Positions 52,655-60,719 of a stretch of DNA of 61,461 nt are shown here, piece after piece (position 1 is the stretch's first letter; each line of letters opens with the position of its first letter). Both the position numbers and the translations under genes were made by a program. This DNA comes from Myxococcus sp. CA023 (GTDB lineage: Bacteria > Myxococcota > Myxococcia > Myxococcales > Myxococcaceae), in contig NZ_JAAEAH010000060.1 in the NCBI RefSeq assembly GCF_010998615.1, positions 1-61,461 of the forward strand. Direction: 5' to 3'. The notes beneath the pieces were generated by a model that ran no database searches, had not been told where the DNA came from, and saw only the letters and a program-made list of their open reading frames with translations.

Positions 52655-54118
52655 TCAGCTTGGAGTGCAACGGGCGAGCGTGTCGCAGATTCGCGTAAGC
52701 TCGTCCGGCGTGTGCGCGGCGAACCCGAGCCGAACGGCGTCCAGGCGCCCCTTGGGAAGATAGGTGGAGCCTGGAGCCATCAGCAGGTGCTCCTCACGCG
52801 CCCTTGCCACCAACGAGTCGATGCTCCCCTTGCGCAGGGTCAGCCACAGCGCCAACCCACCCGCCGGCACGGAGTAGTCGAAGCACTCGTCGAGTGCAGG
52901 CGTCGCGCGGAGCCGCGCGAGGAGGTGATCTCGGCGTGCTTTGTATTCTCGACGGGCTCGCCTCGCGTGACGCTGGAGCGTCCCGTCTTCGAAGAGCTCC
53001 GCGATGGCGTGCTCGAGGACGACGTCGCCTTGTCGTTCGAGCAGCTCACGAGTTTCCTTCAGCTTGCGAATGCACCCCTCCGACGCGACGAGGTAGCCGA
53101 GCCGCACGGTCGGCGCGAGCAGCTTGGACAGCGACGCGATGTAGACGACGCGCCGCGATCCTCCGGTCGCGTGGAGCGGTAGCAGCGGCTCACCTTCGAA
53201 GTGGTACTCGTAGTCGTAGTCGTCCTCGACGATGGTGAAGTCGAAGTGCTCGGCGAGCTGCAGCAGCTTTATCCGTCGTTCCGGCGTCATGGAGACCGAC
53301 GTCGGGTACTGATGATGCGGCGTCACGTAGACGGCCTTCAGCTTGCCCGACAACCTCCGCGCCGTCTTCTCGAGGACGTCGGTCCTCAATCCCTCGCCAT
53401 CGATGGGGATGTACGAGACCTTGGCCCCCGCGAACTCGAACGCGCGCCACGCAGGTGCGTAACCTGGCACCTCCACAGCGACCACGTCGCCACGTTCGAG
53501 CATCGCCAGTGCGTAGAGACCGAGCGCGCCCTGCGCTCCACGAGCGAGGAAGATCTCATCGATGGTTGTGGAGAGCCCGCGCGCCTGATTGACGAAGCTC
53601 GAAATCACTTCGCGGAGGCTCGGATCTCCTGCTGCGTCGCCGTAGCCCGCCGCCGCTCGGCTGAGAGAGCGAAGCGCCCGCGCGTATGCGCGCGCCAACT
53701 CCGCCTGTGGCGCGAGCCGAGGGTCCGGCAACCCATCGGTGATCGACACGAGGGAGGTGTCCCGACGGGGCCAGGCCGACTTGCGCTGCGTGGGCAACTC
53801 GACGTCAGCGATCGCCGAGCGCGGTAGGGAGGCCGCCACGCGCGTTCCAGAGGCGGGGCGCGTCTCGAGCCACCCCTGGGCGACGAGCTCGTCAACCGCC
53901 GCGACGACCACCTTCCGATTCACCCCGAGCTGGTCTGCGAGGGTTCGGCTTCCTGGTAGCATCGAGCCCGGAGGGAGCCGCCCGCGCTGGATCTCGTGGA
54001 TGAGCGCTCGGGTGAGCTGCGTCTGCTGCGACACGGACGTGTCCCGTTCGAGGGTGAAGTCGAAGCGCCACGGTCGCCTAACTGGACCCTCATCGTTATT
54101 GATTCTGGAGCTGCCCAT
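52655..54118 (-). CDS. MocR/PdxR-type regulator (GntR DNA-binding plus aminotransferase domain)
   Basis: Predicted 487-residue PLP-dependent regulator. Residues 20-95 form a GntR winged helix ([41 protein letters not shown]). Residues 130-480 form a fold-type I aminotransferase domain, with [13 protein letters not shown] (the active-site YP region), [14 protein letters not shown] and [16 protein letters not shown], where the Lys is the PLP lysine. PdxR members regulate vitamin B6 synthesis. It is divergent from the YggS-type PLP protein gene with overlapping start codons, so it probably controls that gene. Confidence 0.88.
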   Translation of the reverse strand: MGSSRINNDEGPVRRPWRFDFTLERDTSVSQQTQLTRALIHEIQRGRLPPGSMLPGSRTLADQLGVNRKVVVAAVDELVAQGWLETRPASGTRVAASLPRSAIADVELPTQRKSAWPRRDTSLVSITDGLPDPRLAPQAELARAYARALRSLSRAAAGYGDAAGDPSLREVISSFVNQARGLSTTIDEIFLARGAQGALGLYALAMLERGDVVAVEVPGYAPAWRAFEFAGAKVSYIPIDGEGLRTDVLEKTARRLSGKLKAVYVTPHHQYPTSVSMTPERRIKLLQLAEHFDFTIVEDDYDYEYHFEGEPLLPLHATGGSRRVVYIASLSKLLAPTVRLGYLVASEGCIRKLKETRELLERQGDVVLEHAIAELFEDGTLQRHARRARREYKARRDHLLARLRATPALDECFDYSVPAGGLALWLTLRKGSIDSLVARAREEHLLMAPGSTYLPKGRLDAVRLGFAAHTPDELTRICDTLARCTPS

Positions 54119-54962
54119 GGGGCCAGTCTCCCGCTACTTACGAACTCGCGCAAGGACGTGCGCGCTCCAGGAGGCAGCCATCAGCACCCCGGAATATTCA
54201 CCTGCGTACAGTGTCGAGGACTTTCGGCGCAACCTGGCGACTGTTCGCGGGCGCATCGCCGCTGCGTGTGTGCGAGTCGGTCGCGATCCGGTCGAGGTCC
54301 GTCTCCTGCCGGTCAGCAAGACCATGCCCGAGGCCCGCATCCGCATGGCCTACGCGGCTGGCTGCCGCGAACTCGGCGAGAACAAGGTCCAGGAGGCGTT
54401 GGGTAAGGCCGAAGCGATGGCAGATCTCACCGACCTGCGGTGGTCGGTGATTGGGCACCTCCAGACGAACAAAGCGAAGGTCGTCGCGCGCTTCGCCAGC
54501 GAGTTTCAGGCGCTGGACAGCCTTCGCGTCGCGGAGGCGCTCGATCGACGCTTGCAGGTGGAGGGGCGCGCGCTCGACGTGTTGGTGCAGGTTAATACGT
54601 CCGGTGAGACCAGCAAGTTCGGCCTGCCGCCGGATGAGGTCGCCCGCTTCGTCCGCGAGTTGCCCGCCTTCTCCTCGCTGCGCGTCCGTGGGCTGATGAC
54701 TCTCGCGCTGCTGTCGGCCGATCCGACGTGTGTGCGTCCGTGCTTCACGCTGCTTCGGGAGCTGCGCGCGCGGCTGCGTGAGGAGGCGCCGGCTGGCATC
54801 GCGATGAACGAGCTCTCGATGGGGATGTCCGGCGACTTCGAGTTGGCTGTCGAGGAGGGCGCTACCATCGTGCGCGTGGGGCAGGCGATCTTCGGCCCGC
54901 GCGCGCTGCCCGACAGCCACTATTGGCCTGAGCCGAACGCGACCTCAGACCACACGTCGTAA
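54117..54962 (+). CDS. yggS: YggS/PROSC-family PLP-binding protein
   Basis: Predicted 281-residue alanine-racemase-like barrel protein for PLP homeostasis. LLPVSKTMPEARI has the PLP lysine, GENKVQEALGKAE, WSVIGHLQTNKAK, VLVQVNTSGETSKFGL, LSMGMSGDFELAVEEGATIVRVGQAIFG are all family signatures. The first in-frame ATG (54117) overlaps the divergent regulator's start by two bases, giving a roughly 30-residue N-terminal extension; no better start codon is present before the conserved region. It probably supplies or buffers PLP; the neighbour is a PLP-sensing regulator. Confidence 0.85.
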   Translation: MGPVSRYLRTRARTCALQEAAISTPEYSPAYSVEDFRRNLATVRGRIAAACVRVGRDPVEVRLLPVSKTMPEARIRMAYAAGCRELGENKVQEALGKAEAMADLTDLRWSVIGHLQTNKAKVVARFASEFQALDSLRVAEALDRRLQVEGRALDVLVQVNTSGETSKFGLPPDEVARFVRELPAFSSLRVRGLMTLALLSADPTCVRPCFTLLRELRARLREEAPAGIAMNELSMGMSGDFELAVEEGATIVRVGQAIFGPRALPDSHYWPEPNATSDHTS

Positions 54963-55040
54963 CGACCGCCGAAGCCCCCGCCTCATCCATGCCGAGGGCC
55001 TCAAGCATCGCCGAGACGCGCTTCGACGGTCATCTGTCGA

Positions 55041-55499
55041 TCAAGCGAGCGACATCCGATATTCGATCACACCAGGCTTCTCTCCGATCCAATCGTAGAG
55101 TCGTTGCGCCGTGAGATTGGTTTCTTGAGTATGCCAGTAGAGACGCCCGCAGGCCTTTGCGCGGGCGCGCTCCTGTACGAACTCGATGAGCTTTTTGCCT
55201 ACATGGCGTCCCCGTGTCTCTGGCGCGACGAAGAGGTCTTCGAGGTAGCAGAAGTCATTCTGCGCCCACGTCGAACGGTGGAAGAGATAGTTGACAAAAC
55301 CAACGATTCGTTCGCCGTCCACCGCGACGGCCGAGTGCATCGGCTCGCGGTCGTCGAAGAATCGCTCCCAGGTCGCCTGGGTCACTTCCTCCGGCAAAGT
55401 GATCTTGTAGAACTCCAGGTAGCTCTTCCAGTACGGAAGCCATTGTTCAAAGTCGCCCCTCTCAACGGGGCGAACGATCATGTGATTCTTCTCGCTCAT
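55041..55499 (-). CDS. GNAT-family N-acetyltransferase
   Basis: Predicted 152-residue acetyltransferase: VRPVERGDFEQWLPYWKSYLEFY at the N-terminus, FCYLEDLFVAPETRGRHVGKKLIEFVQERARAKACGRLYWHT as acetyl-CoA binding motif A (R/Q-x-x-G-x-G/A is RGRHVGKK), and LTAQRLYDWIGEK. It belongs to the group acting on amino-acid or small amine substrates. ATG at 55499. It converges on the YggS gene with 78 bases between stops. No antitoxin-like partner is seen. Confidence 0.85.
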   Translation of the reverse strand: MSEKNHMIVRPVERGDFEQWLPYWKSYLEFYKITLPEEVTQATWERFFDDREPMHSAVAVDGERIVGFVNYLFHRSTWAQNDFCYLEDLFVAPETRGRHVGKKLIEFVQERARAKACGRLYWHTQETNLTAQRLYDWIGEKPGVIEYRMSLA

Positions 55500-55774
55500 T
55501 CCAGCGCTCCTTGTCCTTGGTTCTTGTGAATTTCAAACGTGAAGGCGCGCGATGCTGGGCATCGCCCTCGTCGCTCGCCTGCGGGAATCGAACCTTCCAC
55601 GGTCGGGGCTATTACCCTGTCGCAGGTCCCGTGACATGCTCCAGAATTGAGAACTGGACGGGTCCAGATGGACTGGCGCTTCGATGGCTCGCCGCCAGGG
55701 TGTTCACATTCTGGAGATTCCCTCGATGTCCTCACGAGTTGGTGCGTGAGGTGAACGAGCCAGCCTCGTGCGAG

Positions 55775-55805
55775 GTCGAGTCCCGAATCTTGTGGAGTTG
55801 GTTCG
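55775..55805 (+). repeat. Solo IS256-like terminal repeat
   Basis: GTCGAGTCCCGAATCTTGTG GAGTTGGTTCG closely matches 51723-51752 (GTCAAGTCCCGAATCTTGTG TAGTTG). It is in the same orientation, 4 kb away, with no transposase beside it. Confidence 0.55.
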
Positions 55806-55958
55806 AAGGGCAGATGCGTTACCCGTTCATCAGAACTGGAGCACTGCGACCTGCCATTTCCGCTCCGCCGGGCCGATGGCACCCGCCGACACGTTCTCCA
55901 CGCGCACGACAACGGTATACGTGCGGCAGCACGGCCTCACCCGCTTCCTCGAGGACGC

Positions 55959-56030
55959 TCAAGCAGGGCAAGCATTCGGTGGGCGTCCAGCGGCAGTACA
56001 CCGGCTCGGCATGCTTTGCCCTTCGCCGCG
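55959..56030 (+). pseudogene. IS701/IS4-type transposase fragment
   Basis: LKQGKHSVGVQRQYTGSA in the plus frame matches the catalytic region LPKKGVHSVGVARQYSGTL of the intact IS701 transposase at 32586-33947. Surrounding sequence is too decayed to extend. The whole 55500-56512 interval appears to be such debris: this fragment, the IS256 end, and an unassigned open end ending LVAYADFRAKS near 56308 (minus). Confidence 0.6.
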
Positions 56031-56512
56031 TCGTCGCCGCGGGCGTACCCCAGCGAGAGGCGGAACGCACGCGGCGTTTTCCCCCTTGGCCCGTGGGGCG
56101 TCTGAATCCACGCACAGTCACTTTCGGCCTGAGCGCCACTTCTACGACAGCTTCATCACCGAACGGCTCGCGATGGCGCGTGTGATTGCCACCTGGTTGC
56201 CTCGCTGTCCTACCAGCCACCGCACGAACCTGGGGCGCGCCTCACGTCGCCTGCTCGGTCTCCCCGTTCACGCCTCGGGCCCCTGACGCAGGAGTGTTAG
56301 GACTTGGCGCGGAAGTCGGCGTAGGCCACGAGGAGCTGCTGCAGTTGGAGAATCAGGCCTGCGACAGGTCATCCCGCCCAGGTGGGGCCTCTGCTGGCGC
56401 ACGAAGAGTCTGTCGTTGCGCCTCCTGGACCGGGGTTCGATGTATCGGTCTGATGCACACTTCGGGCGCGGTCACGGCAGAGGCCTGCCTGCCCTCTGCG
56501 CTGTCGCTCGCC

Positions 56513-57310
56513 TCACGGTCTCGACAGCTGTGCGGGAGCCGCCGCGCGCGACGGCGCGACCTCCGACGGGGGCAGCTTCGAGAAGACGGAGCCCGCGGAG
56601 CGGAGGGAGATGCGCTGATAGCGCGCATAGGCCTCCATGAGTGCTGTGCGCATGGCCTTGGGCTCCGTGGGCCCATGGCGCGCCACGGTGCTGGCCAGCG
56701 CCTCCAGCAGATAGGCCTCGGGCGCCATCATCGTTCGCGTGAGCGCGATGGGGCTCGCGCCCAGCGTCTTCAGCACCGGACCGAAGTACTGCTCGCTCAT
56801 GCAGGCCAGGACGACCACTGGCCTGGGCGTGGCTTCCGGCGGTGCATCCACTCGGGGAGGCTCGCGGTCCATGAGCCGGTCATGTCCGGCCCACACCAAC
56901 AGGTCGGCGCGACTCGCGCCCGCCGCCGCACGCAGGAAGTCCTCTAGCGCCGTGTCTATCGCGTCGCCTGCATAGGCGTGGAGCCGCAGCCGCACGGGCC
57001 GCTCTCCCTTCGCCGCGGTCCGCTCCAGGACGAGCTCGCGCAGCACCGCGGCCCCTTCGGGGCCCGGCTCTCGGCTGACCAGCTTGAATCCAGGAGCCCG
57101 CGAGAGGAACCTCTCCGCACCGTACATCGCCCCCCAGTAGAGGTTCGTCTCCAGCGCGCGCGGAGCTCCCGCGGGAGGACGGCCGCACTGGATCAACGCG
57201 TTGTCACACAGCGGGACGAAGACCTCGACCTCCACCGGAGGCACGGCCAACAGGCTCAGCAACACGACGGTCAGCACAGCGGACCTCCAGCGGGTGCTTA
57301 TACGAGACAC
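56513..57310 (-). CDS. Secreted caspase-like (His-Cys dyad) protein candidate
   Basis: Predicted 265 residues from GTG 57310 (MSRISTRWRSAVLTVVLLSL, a signal-type hydrophobic start); the longer frame to 57556 lies opposite the neighbouring gene start and looks artefactual. ADLLVWAGHDRLMD (His143) and PVVVLACMSEQYFGPVLKTL (Cys170) have the spacing and context of the histidine and cysteine strands of caspase-like/CHAT peptidases. Two further cysteines lie near the N-terminus (LCDNALIQCG). It is divergent from the two cysteine-rich exported genes at 57574-60635. Assignment is tentative. Confidence 0.5.
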   Translation of the reverse strand: MSRISTRWRSAVLTVVLLSLLAVPPVEVEVFVPLCDNALIQCGRPPAGAPRALETNLYWGAMYGAERFLSRAPGFKLVSREPGPEGAAVLRELVLERTAAKGERPVRLRLHAYAGDAIDTALEDFLRAAAGASRADLLVWAGHDRLMDREPPRVDAPPEATPRPVVVLACMSEQYFGPVLKTLGASPIALTRTMMAPEAYLLEALASTVARHGPTEPKAMRTALMEAYARYQRISLRSAGSVFSKLPPSEVAPSRAAAPAQLSRP

Positions 57311-57573
57311 CCGTGGCGAATCCACCGTTCCGTCGCGCAAGCCACTCGCCCCTCCCTTGGCCTGCTCGACGGCTCCGTGCGTCGGGGCGCCCCGCGGCCC
57401 GCGCTGCCCCTCGTCCTCCAGCAGCGCACCCGGTCGGAATGCCGGGCTCGGGCCCTCAGGCGCCTTGCGGTCTCGAGACCACGGCGCTGTGGTTGCAGGG
57501 CCGCGCTTCTCCCTGCTCTCGTGCGTGAGGTGCCCGCTTCGGCGTGGCACATGCATCGCATGGGGACCGGTTC

Positions 57574-59103
57574 ATGGGCATTCCAAAGACCAGGTGGCGA
57601 GGAGGGTGTCTCGCCCTGGTCATCACCCTTGCCGCTGGCACCCGCGCAGCGGCCGAGACGCCGTGCGAAGTGCCCGGCAAGCCCTCGACGTTGTTCTGTC
57701 AGTCGAATCCCTCGTACCACAGCTCCGTGTGCCAGGAGGTCTGCACGCAGGAGTTCTGCATCCGCACGGATGAGCAGAGGTTCCAGACCGGGATGCCCGG
57801 GCTGTGTGTGCTCGCGCTCGATGCCCGGATGCGGGCGGTGACCGGCTCCTGGTCGCTGGGCCCCGGAAGCCTCGGTCGCACGGGCCTGGACGTGTCGGCG
57901 TCGGGCATGGTGGACCTGACCGTGCTCGCCGGAGGTGCTGTCGGCCATGTCCGGCTCACGCGCACCCCGGAGGGGAAGCTCGAAGTCTCGGAGCCCCTCA
58001 CATTCCGTCCGCCGATCGAGAGCTCACCGCGTCCACCGCCCGAGGGCAGCTGCACCGTTCCGGGGCACCGGCAGACGCTCTTTGCCTGCACGGGCAGGGC
58101 ACCGTCCTCCGAAGTCTTCGACAAGGCCCGCGCCACCTGCACGAGTCCCTCGCATCCCGCGTCGATGCAGACGCCGCCACAGGGCGCGTGCTCCGCGCAG
58201 GGGTGTCTGACGGTCGTGCCCGTGAAGCGCGGCGCGCGGGATGCGGGTGAGTGGTGCCTGGCCTGGGTGGATGCGAAGGGGTCCGCCCATCGGCTCCCGA
58301 AGCCTCGCGTGTACGGGACCGCCTTTCAATGGGACGTGCGGGGCGAGACGCTCTGCGCGCACGTGGACACGGGCTGCAAGAACCGAGAGGCATGCCTGGA
58401 GGAAACCTGCTACGCGGCGGCCCCGCCGCACCGGCTGCTGCTGCCGCACCAGCGCTCGCCGCTGGAGTCGGACGGGGTGTACTTCGTGGGCCCGGCGGCG
58501 TCTCCGGTGAGGGTGGATGGGACGCTCGATGACGCCGCGTGGGGCCTGGCCCGCGAGGTGGTGGCCGAGACGCGAGCCCACCTGCGGTATGGCGTGCGCG
58601 CGTGGAACGGTCCCGCGGATTCTTCCGTCCGGCTCAAGCTGCTGCATGACGCGGACGGCATGCTCCTCGCCGCCCGTGTCCGGGACGACCGGGTGGTTCC
58701 GCTCGCGCGGGGCGTCCCAGACGTCGGAACGGACCACCTGGAGCTCGACTTCGGGAGCGCCCGGTACGCGCTGTTGCTCGGCACGGACCAGAAGGTGTCC
58801 CTGCGGCAGTGGCGGGACCGGAGGGGGCGTGACGTCGACTGGCCCCTCGAGTCCCGGTGCGCCTGGGCCCCCGAGGATGGGGGCTATGCGGTCGAGTGCC
58901 GCATCCCGAATGGCGTCATCTTCTACATCCCCGCGGTGCCCGGTCCGTCGTGGTTCTCCGTCTGGGTCTCGGACGCGGACCAGCCAGGGACGCAGGAGAC
59001 ACTGATGGGATCGCTGCTGCATGAAGCCTTCGTGAGCGAGGTGCCGCCGACCCTGGAGGAGGCGCGCTCCATCGAGCAACAGAAGCAGGCGAGGCTTCCA
59101 TGA
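57574..59103 (+). CDS. Exported cysteine-rich protein with CBM9-like C-terminal domain (paralogue 1)
   Basis: Predicted 509-residue exported protein. ATG 57574 begins a signal (GGCLALVITLAAGTRAAAE). Residues 25-110 and 170-290 are Cys-rich repeats of one type (CEVPGKPSTLFCQ, CQEVCTQEFCI; CTVPGHRQTLFACTG, CSAQGCLTVVPVKR). Residues about 310-490 look like a CBM9-type beta sandwich (VRVDGTLDDAAWGLAREV; LLAARVRDDRVV; HLELDFGSARYALLLG; YAVECRIP), a domain that binds sugars or serves as a surface module. It overlaps the next gene by four bases (ATGA). No catalytic residues are recognised. Confidence 0.7.
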   Translation: MGIPKTRWRGGCLALVITLAAGTRAAAETPCEVPGKPSTLFCQSNPSYHSSVCQEVCTQEFCIRTDEQRFQTGMPGLCVLALDARMRAVTGSWSLGPGSLGRTGLDVSASGMVDLTVLAGGAVGHVRLTRTPEGKLEVSEPLTFRPPIESSPRPPPEGSCTVPGHRQTLFACTGRAPSSEVFDKARATCTSPSHPASMQTPPQGACSAQGCLTVVPVKRGARDAGEWCLAWVDAKGSAHRLPKPRVYGTAFQWDVRGETLCAHVDTGCKNREACLEETCYAAAPPHRLLLPHQRSPLESDGVYFVGPAASPVRVDGTLDDAAWGLAREVVAETRAHLRYGVRAWNGPADSSVRLKLLHDADGMLLAARVRDDRVVPLARGVPDVGTDHLELDFGSARYALLLGTDQKVSLRQWRDRRGRDVDWPLESRCAWAPEDGGYAVECRIPNGVIFYIPAVPGPSWFSVWVSDADQPGTQETLMGSLLHEAFVSEVPPTLEEARSIEQQKQARLP

Positions 59104-60635
59104 GTGAACGGCGAAGAATGGCGTTCCGGCTCGCGCTGGTGGGGCTCTTCGTCCTGGCTTCGCGCGCCTCCGCGGGCGAGCCCTGCCGCGACGTGGGGGC
59201 GGCGTCCGACGTGGTGTCGTGCATGACGGCCCCCGAGGACTGGGAACACCTCTCTTGTGACACGCGCTGCCAGAAGGACTACTGCGTCGCCCTGCGCAAT
59301 GACTCCCCGCGGCCCGACATGGCCGCGGAGTGGTGCCTGATGGTGACAGACCAGCAGGGCACGGTGACAGGGAGCCTGCAACTCGCTGACGCCGAGGACG
59401 CGAAGGTCACCCGGGCGAGCGAGGCGGGGGACATCGACGTTCGGGAATGGGACGAAGCGCGTCGCACGTCCGTGCTGCGCTCGAAGCGCCGGAAGGACGG
59501 CTCGCTCGTGGAGGTGGCCCGGACGCCCAAGCGCAGGCCCCAGACGGCTCCTACGCCCTCCCCCAAGCCGAGAAAGCAGCCGGAGGCCTCCTGCTCCGTC
59601 GAGCCGCCCTATCGCGGGCCAACGCTGACGCCGCCCACGTGCACGGGGCGAAAGCCGGCGGCGCGCTTCCTCCAGGAGGCGGCGAAGCTCTGTGCCACGC
59701 AGCCGGGCGCGGGCGAGCAGCTGGTGTCCGCGGTGGGCTCCTGCTCGGCGTCGGCGTGCATCGCGCTCATGCCCGTCGACGGGGTGTGGGAATGTGTGGT
59801 GGGGCAGTCGGACGGAGGCGCTCCGCATGTCCTCAAGCTCGCCGAGGTGGCGAAGTCCTCTGGCCTTACCGGCGTTGGGCTGACGGGCACGACGGCGTGC
59901 GCGACCTTCGTCGAGGGCGGCGGGAGCGGTGGCGATATCAGCTCGAGCGCTTGTGTCCTCATCGGCTCGCCGGACCGCCTTGTGATGCAGGCTCCGCCGT
60001 CACGGGTAGCCTTCCTGGACGAGGAGGGCTACCACACCGTCCCTATGAAGGCTGAGCCCACGGTGGATGGGGACATCGCGGGCGACGCTGCGTGGGCGCC
60101 GGTCCAGCCGCTCCCGGCGCGCACGGACTCGAACGTCATCCATGGCCTGGGTGCGTGGGAGGGCCCTCGAGATGCGTCCGTCACGTGGCGGCTGGCACAG
60201 GGGGCCACCGCGCTGTACCTGGCCGCGCAGGTGAGCGATGACCGGGTGACGCCGGCTCGGCCCGGCCTGCGTTCCGTCTTCGCGGACCACCTGGAGCTCC
60301 GTCCATACTACGCGGTCGTCCTGGAGCCGGAGGGCCACGCGTCCCTGCGCCAGTGGAGGGACTTCCGGGGGACCCGTGTGGACTGGCCTGTACACGGCGC
60401 ACGGTGCCGGTGGCGGGCGCGGCAGGGAGGCCAGGACATCGAGTGCCGGCTTCCGTTCGGCGCGGTCGGTGCCCTTGCCGCGCCTCCGTCGCGCCATGAC
60501 CTCCTGCTGGTGTTCTCGGATGGGGACGGCGAGCCCCGCCAGAAGTCCCTGGTGGGGACGCGGGTTGACCTGTGGCTCTGGAAGGAGTTCCCGCCCTCAG
60601 TGGAGGACTACATCTCCACGACGTGGGGCGACTAG
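59100..60635 (+). CDS. Exported cysteine-rich protein with CBM9-like C-terminal domain (paralogue 2)
   Basis: Predicted 511-residue paralogue of the preceding gene: signal (FRLALVGLFVLASRASAGE), Cys-rich repeats (CRDVGAASDVVSCMT, CDTRCQKDYCVAL; CSVEPPYRGPTLTPPTC, CSASACIALMPVDG), then the CBM9-like part (PTVDGDIAGDAAWAPVQP; LYLAAQVSDDRVTPARPG; HLELRPYYAVVLEPEG; QDIECRLPFG). The tandem, translationally coupled arrangement suggests a two-subunit surface complex. It converges on the partial toxin-like gene at 60720. Confidence 0.7.
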   Translation: MSERRRMAFRLALVGLFVLASRASAGEPCRDVGAASDVVSCMTAPEDWEHLSCDTRCQKDYCVALRNDSPRPDMAAEWCLMVTDQQGTVTGSLQLADAEDAKVTRASEAGDIDVREWDEARRTSVLRSKRRKDGSLVEVARTPKRRPQTAPTPSPKPRKQPEASCSVEPPYRGPTLTPPTCTGRKPAARFLQEAAKLCATQPGAGEQLVSAVGSCSASACIALMPVDGVWECVVGQSDGGAPHVLKLAEVAKSSGLTGVGLTGTTACATFVEGGGSGGDISSSACVLIGSPDRLVMQAPPSRVAFLDEEGYHTVPMKAEPTVDGDIAGDAAWAPVQPLPARTDSNVIHGLGAWEGPRDASVTWRLAQGATALYLAAQVSDDRVTPARPGLRSVFADHLELRPYYAVVLEPEGHASLRQWRDFRGTRVDWPVHGARCRWRARQGGQDIECRLPFGAVGALAAPPSRHDLLLVFSDGDGEPRQKSLVGTRVDLWLWKEFPPSVEDYISTTWGD

Positions 60636-60719
60636 TGAGCCTGAAGTGTCTGGGGTTGGAAGCTTGGGCGTCACGGAGGGCTCGCAGTGGGCGGCGTCCC
60701 CATGCCATCGCCGCTTGCT

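Noticed and set aside
55570..55635. tRNA-like segment on the minus strand with GGTTCGATTCC (T-loop-like)
   Set aside because: The flanking bases do not pair into a T stem (GAAGG against CCCGC), and I cannot build an acceptor stem or anticodon arm. It may be a degenerate tRNA scrap or chance.
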